In this document: in pieces, positions 16,961 through 24,638 of the stretch
How the letters are laid out: each line of letters begins with the position of its first letter
How positions within the stretch are numbered: the stretch's first letter is position 1
Source: a virus
Reading direction: 5' to 3' (one strand)
Virus record (IMG/VR): IMGVR_UViG_3300042691_024752
Coordinates: 1 to 32,557 of that record
DNA: 32,557 bases
Translations under genes and position numbers: made by a program
Notes under the pieces: generated by a model
Databases searched by the model: none
What the model was told of the DNA's origin: nothing
Seen by the model: only the letters and a program-made list of their open reading frames with translations

Positions 16961-17626
16961 TTACCCCAGTGCGGATTCATAAGTAGCGGTCAAAATAACC
17001 GAAGGAATAGATGGGCAAAACGCCGTGGCAGCCTCTGCTTGAATATGGATATTCGTATCATCCACTGCCCACATCAACTCAAAGTAGTCCCCTCCGTTGA
17101 GGTCCAACAAGAAATTCCATGCTGGAACAACCTCTGCCGCCGTGCCTTGAATAGATAGTCGCGTGGCGCTGGCAGGAACATCTATGCCGTTGACTCTTGC
17201 CCATACAAAAATAACTCCTGTAGCGCCTGATACTTTATCAAGCTGCATTGAGAACTCAAAGTTGTATACGCCTGCTACATCAACATAGACCCGGGATGTT
17301 GGAGTTCCTACGTAGACAGCATAGGCGTGATCCGTTGTATTAAGCGTAACCGCATATGCCGTGTTAACTGCGGCCGCGGTTTGTGTAGTCGTATCGTGAA
17401 ACGCTCCGTGAGGAAGCAAGGCACTCTGTCCAACGCTGACTGCCAGGTTACTGCCCCCACCTTCATAGAACGAAACCGCCTGGTTAAAGTTGTCGCTCGT
17501 AGTAGGCGTGTACGTGTTGTTAAGCTGGAGAATGATCTGCTCAAGCGAACGAACAAGTTGGTTGAACTGCGACGCATCGTAGGTTGCCGATGCGTTGGGC
17601 AGGCGAACGTTGGTGATCTTGCTCAT
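16961..17626 (-). CDS. C1q/TNF-like jelly-roll virion protein (receptor or tail decoration)
   Basis: The 221-residue protein has a short N-terminal helix with LVRSLEQIILQLNN (about 25-40), able to trimerise. A beta-rich domain follows from about residue 70 with GAFHDTTTQTAA, YVDVAGVYNFEFSMQ, FVWARVNGIDVP, AWNFLLDLNGGDYFELMW and a closing SVILTATYE strand. This is the layout of C1q-like domains seen in many aquatic phages. The likely role is surface binding or tail decoration. The ATG overlaps the stop of the upstream tail hub gene (ATGA). Confidence 0.65.
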   Translation of the reverse strand: MSKITNVRLPNASATYDASQFNQLVRSLEQIILQLNNTYTPTTSDNFNQAVSFYEGGGSNLAVSVGQSALLPHGAFHDTTTQTAAAVNTAYAVTLNTTDHAYAVYVGTPTSRVYVDVAGVYNFEFSMQLDKVSGATGVIFVWARVNGIDVPASATRLSIQGTAAEVVPAWNFLLDLNGGDYFELMWAVDDTNIHIQAEAATAFCPSIPSVILTATYESALG

Positions 17627-19476
17627 CGCAAACCATCAGGCTGAATGTCAACACGCAGTGTTCCGTAGCGCCAGTTGGTGTCTATTTCATTGCTCTCAAT
17701 ACGCAAGCTGATTTGCCTTCCCCTTGCACGAGTGTCCACCTTCTCCGTGTTTGGAGCGATGATGTACGGGTCCAAAGAGCTTGGGCTGGCTGTGGCCTGT
17801 GGGTAGGGACGCAACAGCAAATGCACGGTCAAGTTGCCCTCTTGGTTCTTGAAGTCAGGAATAAACCGCTTCATAAACAGCATCTGATCCCCATCTCCAA
17901 TATCAAAGTAGCCCGACTTGACCAGGGCCGTTATTGCCGCCCCGTTGCCGTTCTTCCCGTCTTCTTGGTTGTATATCAAAGAGCGACCGGCTGTAAGCCC
18001 GTTGATCGTGCTAATAGTTGCCTCAGTACTCTCGGGCGAGTATTCAGCAGCAGTTGGTTTAGCGTAAGTACCTAAGTCAGTCCATGCAGTACGCGCCATA
18101 GTGCCAATAGACCAGACATTCTCCAAGTAATTGAACGTGACAAACCTGTCGATGTAGTCGGAGGTGTACGAGCAATACCACCAGGTGACCTCATTGAACT
18201 GCGTATTGACACCAATATTTACTTTGGTGTTTTGTACGACGTTAAGGTCTTTGAAGACGTAGTCCTGCACAGTACATGCGAGCTTTTTCACTGTTCCGTC
18301 GAACATGAAGAACGCATCTTTGCCCATCCAAAAGGCCACGCCATTCACGTCCGCAGAAGCATGCGGGCCAATCAGGCCGCAATTAGAGCCGAGCTGTTGG
18401 AAGCCAAAGGTATAGGGCGGACCAATGTACTGCATGCCATGCAAAGCAGTATCTGTCCATATAAGAATCTGTCCCCTGGAACGGTCAGCAGAGACGATGT
18501 GATTGCCATCCGTGAGCCGTTGTCCGCCGGCCGTGTTGGTTGCACTCTCAACAAAACTGTTGATGTCCTCCTGATTGGAGAAGCGCACAAACATAGGGTC
18601 CTGGGTAGCAGGCGTTCCAATCGTGGACTCCGTGCCAAAACACACCAAGTGCCTGTCAGGTGTAGACACCAAGGCATACGTACTCTTTGTTGGAGCGCCA
18701 GAAATAGCCGTTACGCGGGTACTAATACCTGCACTGGTATCAAACAAATAAATGCCGCCGTTCGCGATCTGGCATACAACGTCTTCCCCAAAATTGTCAA
18801 ACTGCCATACCCGCGAATCAAGGGATACGGAAGTAGAGGGAGGCCGTGGTGTTCCCCAGGTGCTCGCGCCCCACGTTCCTATGCCCCAACCATAGTCCAC
18901 CGTACTGACCGCGGTTCCTACGTTGATTTGATATGCAGCATCCGCAGTACCTGCGGCGTTAACTGTTGACGTGGCAGCAGCAGGAGAGACAATGGTGTAT
19001 TCATTGGCGTTTGTAATGAATTGAATCTCAAACTCACCCGTCAAACTGGCATTAGTAATGCCTCCAGGGTTTCCTGTAACGCTCGAAAACGTTACAAAAT
19101 CTCCAATAATGCAACCGTGAGCAGTGTCATTTACTGTGACGGTAGTGGACGTATTGATTGTGTCAAAAGTGACGCCAACTGCTGTTCTACGGATAGGAGT
19201 AACGTCTCCCCACAAAGCACCATACAAGGCATACAGCTTTCTATTGGTGCCCACAATCATGTAGGGCGAACCATCCAAAGCATTCCATGTATATATCTCA
19301 CTGATCATGCCCACCAGATAAGACGGGGACTCATTGAACTGGGTCCAGCCGCCTATCTTCTCAGGCAGGCCATAGCGAAAGCGCACGTAGTCCGAGTCAA
19401 TCCAGCCGCCTTCAGCGCCGTACTCTGTGTTTTGTTTGTCTACACCAGGTTTGAGAACTATTCGTGCAAGTGCCAT
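17623..19476 (-). CDS. P22 gp10-like tail hub/nozzle (DNA stabilisation) protein
   Basis: This 617-residue beta-rich protein opens with a GVDKQNTEYGAEGGWIDSDY segment followed by VRFRYGLPEKIGGW, the hallmark start of podoviral tail hub/packaged DNA stabilisation proteins. Further signs are LVSTPDRHLVCFG, FSNQEDINSF, DRSRGQILIWTDTALH, then KDAFFMFDGTVKKL, consistent with propeller blades. It ends in SLRIESNEIDTNWRYG and RVDIQPDG, a typical C-terminal pattern for this family. It should form the tail nozzle below the adaptors encoded at 28837-30509. The start at ATG 19476 follows an AGGA about ten bases upstream. Length is in the family range, and it marks the phage as a podovirus. Confidence 0.82.
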   Translation of the reverse strand: MALARIVLKPGVDKQNTEYGAEGGWIDSDYVRFRYGLPEKIGGWTQFNESPSYLVGMISEIYTWNALDGSPYMIVGTNRKLYALYGALWGDVTPIRRTAVGVTFDTINTSTTVTVNDTAHGCIIGDFVTFSSVTGNPGGITNASLTGEFEIQFITNANEYTIVSPAAATSTVNAAGTADAAYQINVGTAVSTVDYGWGIGTWGASTWGTPRPPSTSVSLDSRVWQFDNFGEDVVCQIANGGIYLFDTSAGISTRVTAISGAPTKSTYALVSTPDRHLVCFGTESTIGTPATQDPMFVRFSNQEDINSFVESATNTAGGQRLTDGNHIVSADRSRGQILIWTDTALHGMQYIGPPYTFGFQQLGSNCGLIGPHASADVNGVAFWMGKDAFFMFDGTVKKLACTVQDYVFKDLNVVQNTKVNIGVNTQFNEVTWWYCSYTSDYIDRFVTFNYLENVWSIGTMARTAWTDLGTYAKPTAAEYSPESTEATISTINGLTAGRSLIYNQEDGKNGNGAAITALVKSGYFDIGDGDQMLFMKRFIPDFKNQEGNLTVHLLLRPYPQATASPSSLDPYIIAPNTEKVDTRARGRQISLRIESNEIDTNWRYGTLRVDIQPDGLR

Positions 19477-19479
19477 GGC

Positions 19480-19713
19480 TTATCTAAATCCTGCGGTTTT
19501 TTTTGCTATCTTTTTTGGTTGAGCCACAAACTGTTTTCCTTTTGCCTTGCCTACTCGCTTGGCCTTGGTTGTTACAGCATACTCCGCCGGGCTTAGACTT
19601 TTGATCGCAGCCTCTGGGAGATACCGCTCACCCGTTTTAGACGAGGGCTTTCCTGATTTGGTGCGCCATTTCTGGTCGCCCCAATCTTTTAGGGATTTCT
19701 GTGGAGCTTTCAA
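19480..19713 (-). CDS. Small basic DUF5872-like protein
   Basis: The product has 77 residues and is strongly basic, with KWRTKSGKPSSKTGERYLPE, AIKSLSPAEYAVTTKAKR and KGKQFVAQPKKIAKKTA. This fits the DUF5872 pattern, found in phages and large eukaryotic viruses. The start is TTG at 19713, overlapping the upstream stop as TTGA, with a G-rich GGGGG about ten bases upstream. The basic character suggests nucleic acid contact, perhaps packaged with the genome. That is inference. Confidence 0.72.
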   Translation of the reverse strand: MKAPQKSLKDWGDQKWRTKSGKPSSKTGERYLPEAAIKSLSPAEYAVTTKAKRVGKAKGKQFVAQPKKIAKKTAGFR

Positions 19714-19901
19714 TCTTTATAACCCCCGCCTGCTGCCTTGTATTTCTTGGCTACAAGTTGAGCTTTGCGTGCTGACCACTGGCCTGCGCCAGTTCCTTGA
19801 GTTGCTGCGGCTTTTACCTGAGACACAATCTTCTTACGTAGAGTTGGTTTTGTATAGTTACCCGCGGCGTTAACAGTAGATTTCTTGGCTGTTGTCTTCA
19901 T
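19710..19901 (-). CDS. Small basic conserved phage protein (KPTLRKKI...QWSARKAQL type)
   Basis: This 63-residue Lys-rich protein contains GNYTKPTLRKKIVSQVKA and GAGQWSARKAQLVAKKYKAA with a GGGY C-terminus, a pattern I have seen in phages and giant viruses near the DUF5872-like gene. GAGGG precedes ATG 19901 at good spacing. It overlaps the next gene by four bases. A DNA-associated role is likely from charge but unproven. Confidence 0.7.
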   Translation of the reverse strand: MKTTAKKSTVNAAGNYTKPTLRKKIVSQVKAAATQGTGAGQWSARKAQLVAKKYKAAGGGYKD

Positions 19902-19912
19902 TTAAGGCCCTC

Positions 19913-20125
19913 TTACATTGTCGCCCCTGCCGCCGCAGGAATGGTTGTAATCTCAATAGCTATTGAACGCCGAAGGTTCAAGGCCTGTCCACAGTCCGAA
20001 CAGGTATCAGCTTCTAGCTCAGATTCATCTAAGTCATATCCACACGCAGCACAAAGCACCTCTATTGCATGCGCCGGCTCAATAAGACCATCAGACAGTG
20101 TTCGTGAAACGTTTTGTAATCTCAT
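19913..20125 (-). CDS. Small zinc-ribbon protein
   Basis: The 70-residue protein has two CxxC pairs, in CAACGYDL and in TCSDCG, separated by about 15 residues: a classical zinc ribbon. The N-terminus is a short helix and the C-terminus a hydrophobic strand (SIAIEITTIP). AGGA precedes ATG 20125. It lies between the basic small proteins and the endolysin gene. It may bind nucleic acid or protein. No named family is recognised. Confidence 0.7.
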   Translation of the reverse strand: MRLQNVSRTLSDGLIEPAHAIEVLCAACGYDLDESELEADTCSDCGQALNLRRSIAIEITTIPAAAGATM

Positions 20126-20128
20126 GTT

Positions 20129-20605
20129 TTATCCTAAAAATAGGGCGCGTTCATCTTTTCTACGATTCTCCAGCCCTTTAAGTATTTTGCCACCCGCCTT
20201 GCAATACTTCAAGAGTTCTTCTGCAGCGCCTTCCATATCCCCGCGCAAAACCTTCTGACGGAGGGTTGAACGCTGTAGTGTTCCCAGACCAACATTAAAA
20301 CTAAAAGAGATAAGAGCATCGTACTGACCCTGAGTGAGGGGAACAGGACAGAACTGAACCACACCTCGCTCAAACCTAGCCAAATCTGCTTTAAGAATTC
20401 CATCGACTTCTTCCATGCTGAATGTGCGGTTGTCTGCGTCTTTGAGGCCAAACCCATCACGCTCTTCTATCTTCATCTTGCCTTGTTCTGGATATAAAAC
20501 ATGGCCGACACCAACAGTCCAAAGACGCGCCGGGCATCTATAGGGCTTTTGTCTTAAACCCTCATGATGCTGGATCATCTTGAGGGCTTTGTCAGAGATG
20601 TTCAT
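20129..20605 (-). CDS. Endolysin: GH24 phage lysozyme (muramidase)
   Basis: The 158-residue protein matches T4/R21-type lysozymes that cleave the MurNAc-GlcNAc bond of peptidoglycan. The catalytic pattern E-x8-[DC]-x5-T is present as E15, C24 and T30, with cysteine at the position often held by aspartate. WTVGVGH follows, and the later QYDALISFSFNVGLG and LENRRKDERALF segments are family signatures. No signal peptide or SAR segment is visible at the N-terminus, so release should depend on the holin encoded immediately upstream. Its ATG overlaps the holin stop (ATGA). The length is normal for a single-domain endolysin. Confidence 0.9.
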   Translation of the reverse strand: MNISDKALKMIQHHEGLRQKPYRCPARLWTVGVGHVLYPEQGKMKIEERDGFGLKDADNRTFSMEEVDGILKADLARFERGVVQFCPVPLTQGQYDALISFSFNVGLGTLQRSTLRQKVLRGDMEGAAEELLKYCKAGGKILKGLENRRKDERALFLG

Positions 20606-21108
20606 TTCTTCCCAAATGCCTGTGTACCAAACCAGAACGACACTACAGATGCCCAGATGATTTGAGTCTCGTTATCCCACAGCAGGTCTAGAGCAACTTC
20701 AAACGGAACTTCTTTGTAGAACGCAAACCAAAAGCCAAAAATCTCTACAAAGGCGAACAGAATAAACAAGCCATAGGTTATGGCAGGACGCACCATAGCA
20801 CGGGCGTTTACTACCCACTGGCTAGCCCCTTGACCGATAGCAATGTCGTGCGCGTACAGGGCTTGACGCTCTTGCATGGCCGTCTGTGCGTTGGTTACTT
20901 CAGCGTTAATCTGAATCTGTTCCGTCTGGATATGCTCAATCTTTTCTTGCGCTTCTAGGCCAGCTTTCTTTAGGGTCAACTCACGCTCAGTCTGCATCTG
21001 CGCCAAGGCTAGTTCATGCGACTTGTCAGCACGGTCTTGGAAGAAGTCAAACAGTTTGGGTAGCCCGCCCATCAAGAAAGACAATAGGGTTGAGAATAGT
21101 GTCATCAT
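20602..21108 (-). CDS. Holin of the 3-TM (GTA_holin_3TM-like) type
   Basis: This 168-residue membrane protein has an N-terminal hydrophobic or amphipathic segment (1-20) and a charged helical coiled-coil middle (about 25-85). Two membrane segments follow, in the region starting VVNARAMVRPAITYGLFILF and in IIWASVVSFWFGTQAF. The ARxxVRP motif and the WDNETQ-IIWASVVSFWFG ending are typical of this holin family. It should form inner-membrane lesions that release the endolysin encoded just downstream. Two ATGs stand in tandem at 21108, preceded by GGGAG, and the start overlaps the upstream gene stop. Confidence 0.82.
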   Translation of the reverse strand: MMTLFSTLLSFLMGGLPKLFDFFQDRADKSHELALAQMQTERELTLKKAGLEAQEKIEHIQTEQIQINAEVTNAQTAMQERQALYAHDIAIGQGASQWVVNARAMVRPAITYGLFILFAFVEIFGFWFAFYKEVPFEVALDLLWDNETQIIWASVVSFWFGTQAFGKK

Positions 21109-21377
21109 TTTTTAGCTCCCATTTTTTCACGTTCTTCCAGCAGTTGAACCTTAACTTGAAGCTGGTGGATATCCTTGTAGATTTCTTCTTTCAAAGTATG
21201 ACGGCGCTCGGCTGAAAGCGGGGAATCGGTGGGGACACCCTCTTTGGTAATCAATGCAGGCATAGCGCCTTCAATTCGTGTCAGGCGCGTGGAGAAATCG
21301 TTGACCTGCCCCAAGAGCCAAGCAAGGGATGCCACGATGATAGGAATGACCGCTTTTAATACATCTGCCCAATTCAT
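21105..21377 (-). CDS. Small membrane-anchored coiled-coil protein of the lysis cassette
   Basis: The 90-residue protein has one N-terminal membrane segment (about 5-24, VLKAVIPIIVASLAWLLG) followed by a charged helix with HTLKEEIYKDIHQLQVKVQL. This N-in, single-pass, coiled-coil layout resembles inner-membrane spanins, but I see no partner lipoprotein. It could also be a holin accessory or antiholin. AAAGGAG lies six bases before ATG 21377. It overlaps both neighbours by four bases. Confidence 0.65.
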   Translation of the reverse strand: MNWADVLKAVIPIIVASLAWLLGQVNDFSTRLTRIEGAMPALITKEGVPTDSPLSAERRHTLKEEIYKDIHQLQVKVQLLEEREKMGAKK

Positions 21378-21541
21378 TTTGACTCCTTTAATTCACGTTT
21401 CAACTTACGCAACTCTTTGATTTCTTGCTTGAGTTGCGCTCGCATGTATAAGGTTTCTACATACGCCATCGAGGTTACTCCTACAACAACACATATAGCG
21501 ACCCCTATCAAAATCCACCAGACAAGCTTCGTAGTTGCCAC
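21374..21541 (-). CDS. Candidate 55-residue single-pass membrane protein
   Basis: This frame covers the space between two lysis-region genes. It begins at GTG 21541 (a second in-frame GTG lies at 21553) and ends in TGA at 21374, overlapping the next ATG. The translation has a clear membrane segment (LVWWILIGVAICVVVGV, residues about 6-22) and then a Lys/Glu/Leu coiled coil (QLKQEIKELRKLKRELKESK). This is a spanin-like layout, and it carries the ribosome site for the following gene. GGGTGG lies five bases upstream of the GTG. Start choice is uncertain. Confidence 0.55.
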   Translation of the reverse strand: MATTKLVWWILIGVAICVVVGVTSMAYVETLYMRAQLKQEIKELRKLKRELKESK

Positions 21542-22212
21542 ATCAGCCACCCAAAAAACATAGATATGAACATCACGGCAGTTACTCCACTTATTGTTTC
21601 AATGACCTGAATCTCGTCTTGCTCTTTACGCCACCTTGCTAATCTAGTCCTGCGGATCATCTCTGACCTCGCCCATGCTTGCTCTTGTTCTATCCTGCCG
21701 TGCATCTTGAGAAACCTGCTGTACAGGTCTTTCAACTCTGCTGGCGCATACACCATTGCCTCACGAACCTGTTCTAGCAACTTCTCCATTTGAAGCTCTA
21801 TAAGCACCCGCTCCACCGCTTTCTTGCTGGTGTTCTGGGTTGGGTCGTAGTTAGTCTTGGACTCCTCTTCTAGTTCAAGGTAGTGGTTTGTAATCTGCTG
21901 TTGGATATCGAAGAGCGACCCAAGGCTTTCGCCGATATCCTTAATAAGTTTGAGTTCGAGGGCTTCGTAGGACTGCTGCTGTTTGGCTTTCGTTTGCGCC
22001 ACAGGCTTTGCTTCTGACTTGGCTGGTTTACTAGCGAATAAACCAACGAACCAATCAAAAATGCCCTTGATTGCTTTGACATCGGAGATGACTCCCTCGA
22101 CTGTCTTCTTTGCGCCCTCCAGCTCCATACGCCCCTCATGGAGCATAGAACATCCCTGCTTAATAAAGCCAACAGCGGCCTGCGCCGCCATAAGTAGGGA
22201 GAATGGGTCAAT
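21508..22212 (-). CDS. Membrane-tailed coiled-coil protein, likely ATT start
   Basis: From the first ATG (22191) the protein is 227 residues. It has an N-terminal small-residue helix, an amphipathic IFDWFVGLFA stretch (about 44-53), a long charged helical body (about 75-200) and a C-terminal membrane segment (VTAVMFISMFFGWLMW). No Shine-Dalgarno precedes that ATG. Seven codons upstream an in-frame ATT (22212-22210) follows ACGGAG-TAAGCC at ideal spacing and three bases after the preceding stop. It would give the start MDPFSLLMAAQ, which looks like other phage proteins of this type. I therefore extend the gene to the ATT. Function is unknown; position suggests a lysis or membrane role. Confidence 0.65.
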   Translation of the reverse strand: MDPFSLLMAAQAAVGFIKQGCSMLHEGRMELEGAKKTVEGVISDVKAIKGIFDWFVGLFASKPAKSEAKPVAQTKAKQQQSYEALELKLIKDIGESLGSLFDIQQQITNHYLELEEESKTNYDPTQNTSKKAVERVLIELQMEKLLEQVREAMVYAPAELKDLYSRFLKMHGRIEQEQAWARSEMIRRTRLARWRKEQDEIQVIETISGVTAVMFISMFFGWLMWQLRSLSGGF

Positions 22213-22215
22213 GGC

Positions 22216-22368
22216 TTACTCCGTAGGCTCTGGCTTTGGCAACTGTGGCTCCACCTGACTACGCAACTTTGTGTACAACGGATGAGCGTTGGACTGGGTT
22301 GGTAATTGACCGATGATGTTAATTACGTCAACGGCTTCTTGTGCGGTCAGAGTTATTGTTACTTCCAT
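22216..22368 (-). CDS. 50-residue small protein between fibre and lysis modules
   Basis: ATG 22368 directly follows the stop of the preceding gene and has AAGGTGG at five bases. The frame ends in TAA at 22216. The translation begins MEVTITLTAQEAVDVINIIG and ends in a Pro/Gln/Glu-rich PQLPKPEPTE tail. It resembles short helical phage proteins with a TxQEAxxVxxII pattern. No function is known. The ribosome site and exact packing between genes support it as real. Confidence 0.7.
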   Translation of the reverse strand: MEVTITLTAQEAVDVINIIGQLPTQSNAHPLYTKLRSQVEPQLPKPEPTE

Positions 22369-22674
22369 TTATGCCACCTTTGGATATTTAACCTTAACTG
22401 CTTGGCAGTCGGCTATGTATTTGTCAATCTGTGCTTGGTCACCTTTGGCTATTCCATCCAAATAGTCAGTCATGGGTGGGTACTCTGACTTACGTTTGCG
22501 TTGGTAGTCTTTTGCGTCATATTCCGCTTGAAGGCGAACAATTTCCGCGTCAATTTCTGCGTCTGTCGGGCGTTCTTGACTGTTAGTTTCAAACCAATCA
22601 ACAGAACCGTCTTCTTTAATCCCAAATCCACAAGTTGGGCGTAAAGAATGTATAGCATTAAATTTATCTGTCAT
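22369..22674 (-). CDS. Tail-fibre-associated small protein (assembly chaperone-like)
   Basis: The 101-residue protein has DAEIDAEIVRLQAEYDAKDY, then RKSEYPPMTDYLDGIAKGD and IDKYIADCQAVKVKYP. This YPPxxDYLDG plus VKxKYP pattern is a common small protein encoded directly after phage tail fibre genes, related in layout to tail fibre assembly chaperones and the XkdW-like group. The ATG overlaps the fibre stop (ATGA), with GGAG inside the fibre gene end. The likely role is fibre folding or attachment, by inference. Confidence 0.7.
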   Translation of the reverse strand: MTDKFNAIHSLRPTCGFGIKEDGSVDWFETNSQERPTDAEIDAEIVRLQAEYDAKDYQRKRKSEYPPMTDYLDGIAKGDQAQIDKYIADCQAVKVKYPKVA

Positions 22675-23276
22675 GCCGCAATCTCCATCAAAATAACAGT
22701 GCTTGAACTTGTATAAGTACTATCAACACCTCTTCTGTTGTAATACAGTGTTCTTGGTGAATTAGGTAACGCCATTAATTTATAGGTTGTTGCGCTTGTT
22801 GTTGCTGGTGAATCAAGATACATAAAGCCAGCAGTAAAAGCATCTGCGGAACCTTGGTTCATTAAAGGAATAAAACTAGCATTAGTAGAACTTGCACCTG
22901 TACCAGCGGCTATTGCAGTTGAATTTCTATAAAGTTGCACACCTATATCTGCCGCCGCATCCGAACTACAGCACCCTAAATTTACACAAACTAAAATTTT
23001 ACTAGTAGCACTTGTTGGAGTAATTGCAGTGTTTAAATAAACAATATAGTCCCCCCTAGGGAATTGGGCTTGCGTTGTATCCCAAGTTTGCACTACTTGC
23101 AACACAGACCCCGTAGGCAATCTAGCAGAAGCAATAGTTCCTGTTAACTGTGTAGCAACTATGCTTTTATTAGTCAGTGTCTGGGTATCAGTTGTACCCA
23201 CCACTGCACCAGCAGGGTTACCTACCCCACCAGCAGGGAATGTAACCCCAGTTGTTCCATCTACGATTGTTGTCAT
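22671..23276 (-). CDS. Short tail fibre/receptor-binding protein
   Basis: The 201-residue protein starts with TTIVDGTTGVTFPAGGVGNP and a TLTNKSI collagen-like fibre motif, then a beta-rich distal domain (from GSVLQVVQTW, about residue 57) ending in a SSTVILMEIAA strand. Thr/Ser/Ala/Gly-rich composition and position mark it as a fibre tip or short fibre. GGAGAG precedes the ATG from within the upstream micro-gene. It is the last of four fibre-type genes and is followed by the chaperone-like gene. Confidence 0.7.
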   Translation of the reverse strand: MTTIVDGTTGVTFPAGGVGNPAGAVVGTTDTQTLTNKSIVATQLTGTIASARLPTGSVLQVVQTWDTTQAQFPRGDYIVYLNTAITPTSATSKILVCVNLGCCSSDAAADIGVQLYRNSTAIAAGTGASSTNASFIPLMNQGSADAFTAGFMYLDSPATTSATTYKLMALPNSPRTLYYNRRGVDSTYTSSSTVILMEIAA

Positions 23277-23347
23277 GCTTTACTCTCCAGCGCCACGATT
23301 CGGGCGGTTAGTGCGTTGATTGTTTCGGCTTGTGTGTCGTTCATCAT
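23273..23347 (-). CDS. 24-residue micro-protein between fibre genes
   Basis: ATGATG at 23347 has a strong AAGGAG three bases upstream. The frame encodes MMNDTQAETINALTARIVAL followed by ESKA and stops with TGA overlapping the next fibre ATG. It is a single amphipathic helix with heptad spacing. It may be a true peptide or a leader whose translation couples the two fibre genes. I have seen similar short 'ALTARIxALE' peptides near phage fibre genes. Confidence 0.6.
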   Translation of the reverse strand: MMNDTQAETINALTARIVALESKA

Positions 23348-23354
23348 TAACTCC

Positions 23355-24635
23355 TTAACAAGCCATTAGCACACAAGGCACACAGTAAGAACCATCTTCG
23401 TATGTGCAAGTTACATGATTGGAAGTGACCTTTGCAATAGTTTTAGACCGCACAATATCATCACCTTGAGCCTTGGCAGTTCCATCGCCAGCAGACATTA
23501 GTAAATCACCACGCTGAACAGTTACGCCTTGTGCAATACGAATAATCATGTCGCCTGTCATAGCCATGTTAATTTCGTCTACTTGGTGGGCTTCGTCATA
23601 ATCCCAGTTAACAAACACACCAGCGACATTTGCATCGCCTTCAACATCAGATACTTTGACTTTGTTTAACTGTTCGTTGTCAACAGGGTTGCCTTCAGCA
23701 TCTGTGTAAACATTCATTGCATCAAGGTTTGACAACACAGTTCCTTTGACAAGTGATTCGTCTTTGGCTGTGGTGGTTTGTGCGTATCGTGCTAAGTGTC
23801 CACCATTGTATGAAACAGTAGTACCTGATACAGAAATATTACCTTCCTCTGCGCCGTCTTGAGCAAATCTTACTAATTGACCATCGTTTGTAATTCTATT
23901 TACAAGTAAAGCAACTTCTCCGCTTCTGGCTACTTGAATTGCGTTTGGCTCAATAACAACACCCGGGCTTGTTGTGTTCCAGACATTACTAGCGGTAGTC
24001 CCTATCAGCACACTACCACCAGAGGTGATACGCATACGCTCTGCTGATGTTGCGCTTGTAGTCGTATTAAATTTTAAATATCCAGACTGTGAGCCGCCAC
24101 CTACGTTCTCAATAACTAAGTCCATGCCACAGTAATTAGAAAAACTACCAGCAGTTGCATAAATAGAACCTGCAGTTCCCGTGCTTCCATTTCTTATAAA
24201 TTGCAACTGTTTAGATGTTGCGGTGCTACTTGAGCCAATGTCAACGCCAGTAGTGGCAGTAAAGTTTGATGCAGTACCAGAATATGGAGATGTAGCCCCT
24301 ACCAGCACATTACCGCCCTCGTCAATGTACATCATAGTTTGATTGTTCTGTCTTTCATAAAACCCAAGACCGCCAGATGATGCAGAGTCAGCATAAATTT
24401 CCCAACTACCCGCACCAGTTGTTGTTGAACTAAGTCTTAATGCTGGTTTAAGTCCAGAAATCATTACACCATTTGAGCCAGCAGTAAATGATGGAGATGC
24501 AGTACCAATCCCCACATTCTGTGAAGCGTCTATCGTAACTGCCGCTGTAGATGCAGTTTGTAGTTGCAAAATTCCCGAAGTATCCGCAGTTTGAACCAGC
24601 CCTGCTGATGTTGATGCATTGATTGTTGTAGTCAT
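23355..24635 (-). CDS. Tail fibre with C-terminal self-cleaving/chaperone-type domain
   Basis: The 426-residue fibre has an N-terminal TTTINASTSAGLVQTADTSG attachment region and repetitive NVGIGTASP / GNVLVGATS fibre motifs. Its C-terminal part (about 300-426) contains GDMIIRIAQGVTVQRGDLLM, SKTIAKVTS and a DGSYCVPCVLMAC end. The C-terminal pattern resembles the Peptidase_G2/intramolecular chaperone type that trimerises and often cleaves itself. No active site can be fixed by eye. AAGGA precedes ATG 24635. It likely recognises the host surface. Confidence 0.72.
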   Translation of the reverse strand: MTTTINASTSAGLVQTADTSGILQLQTASTAAVTIDASQNVGIGTASPSFTAGSNGVMISGLKPALRLSSTTTGAGSWEIYADSASSGGLGFYERQNNQTMMYIDEGGNVLVGATSPYSGTASNFTATTGVDIGSSSTATSKQLQFIRNGSTGTAGSIYATAGSFSNYCGMDLVIENVGGGSQSGYLKFNTTTSATSAERMRITSGGSVLIGTTASNVWNTTSPGVVIEPNAIQVARSGEVALLVNRITNDGQLVRFAQDGAEEGNISVSGTTVSYNGGHLARYAQTTTAKDESLVKGTVLSNLDAMNVYTDAEGNPVDNEQLNKVKVSDVEGDANVAGVFVNWDYDEAHQVDEINMAMTGDMIIRIAQGVTVQRGDLLMSAGDGTAKAQGDDIVRSKTIAKVTSNHVTCTYEDGSYCVPCVLMAC

Positions 24636-24638
24636 GTC

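Noticed and set aside
18232-18969. 245-codon open frame on the plus strand
   Set aside because: Antisense shadow of the tail hub gene, with no domain or ribosome site.
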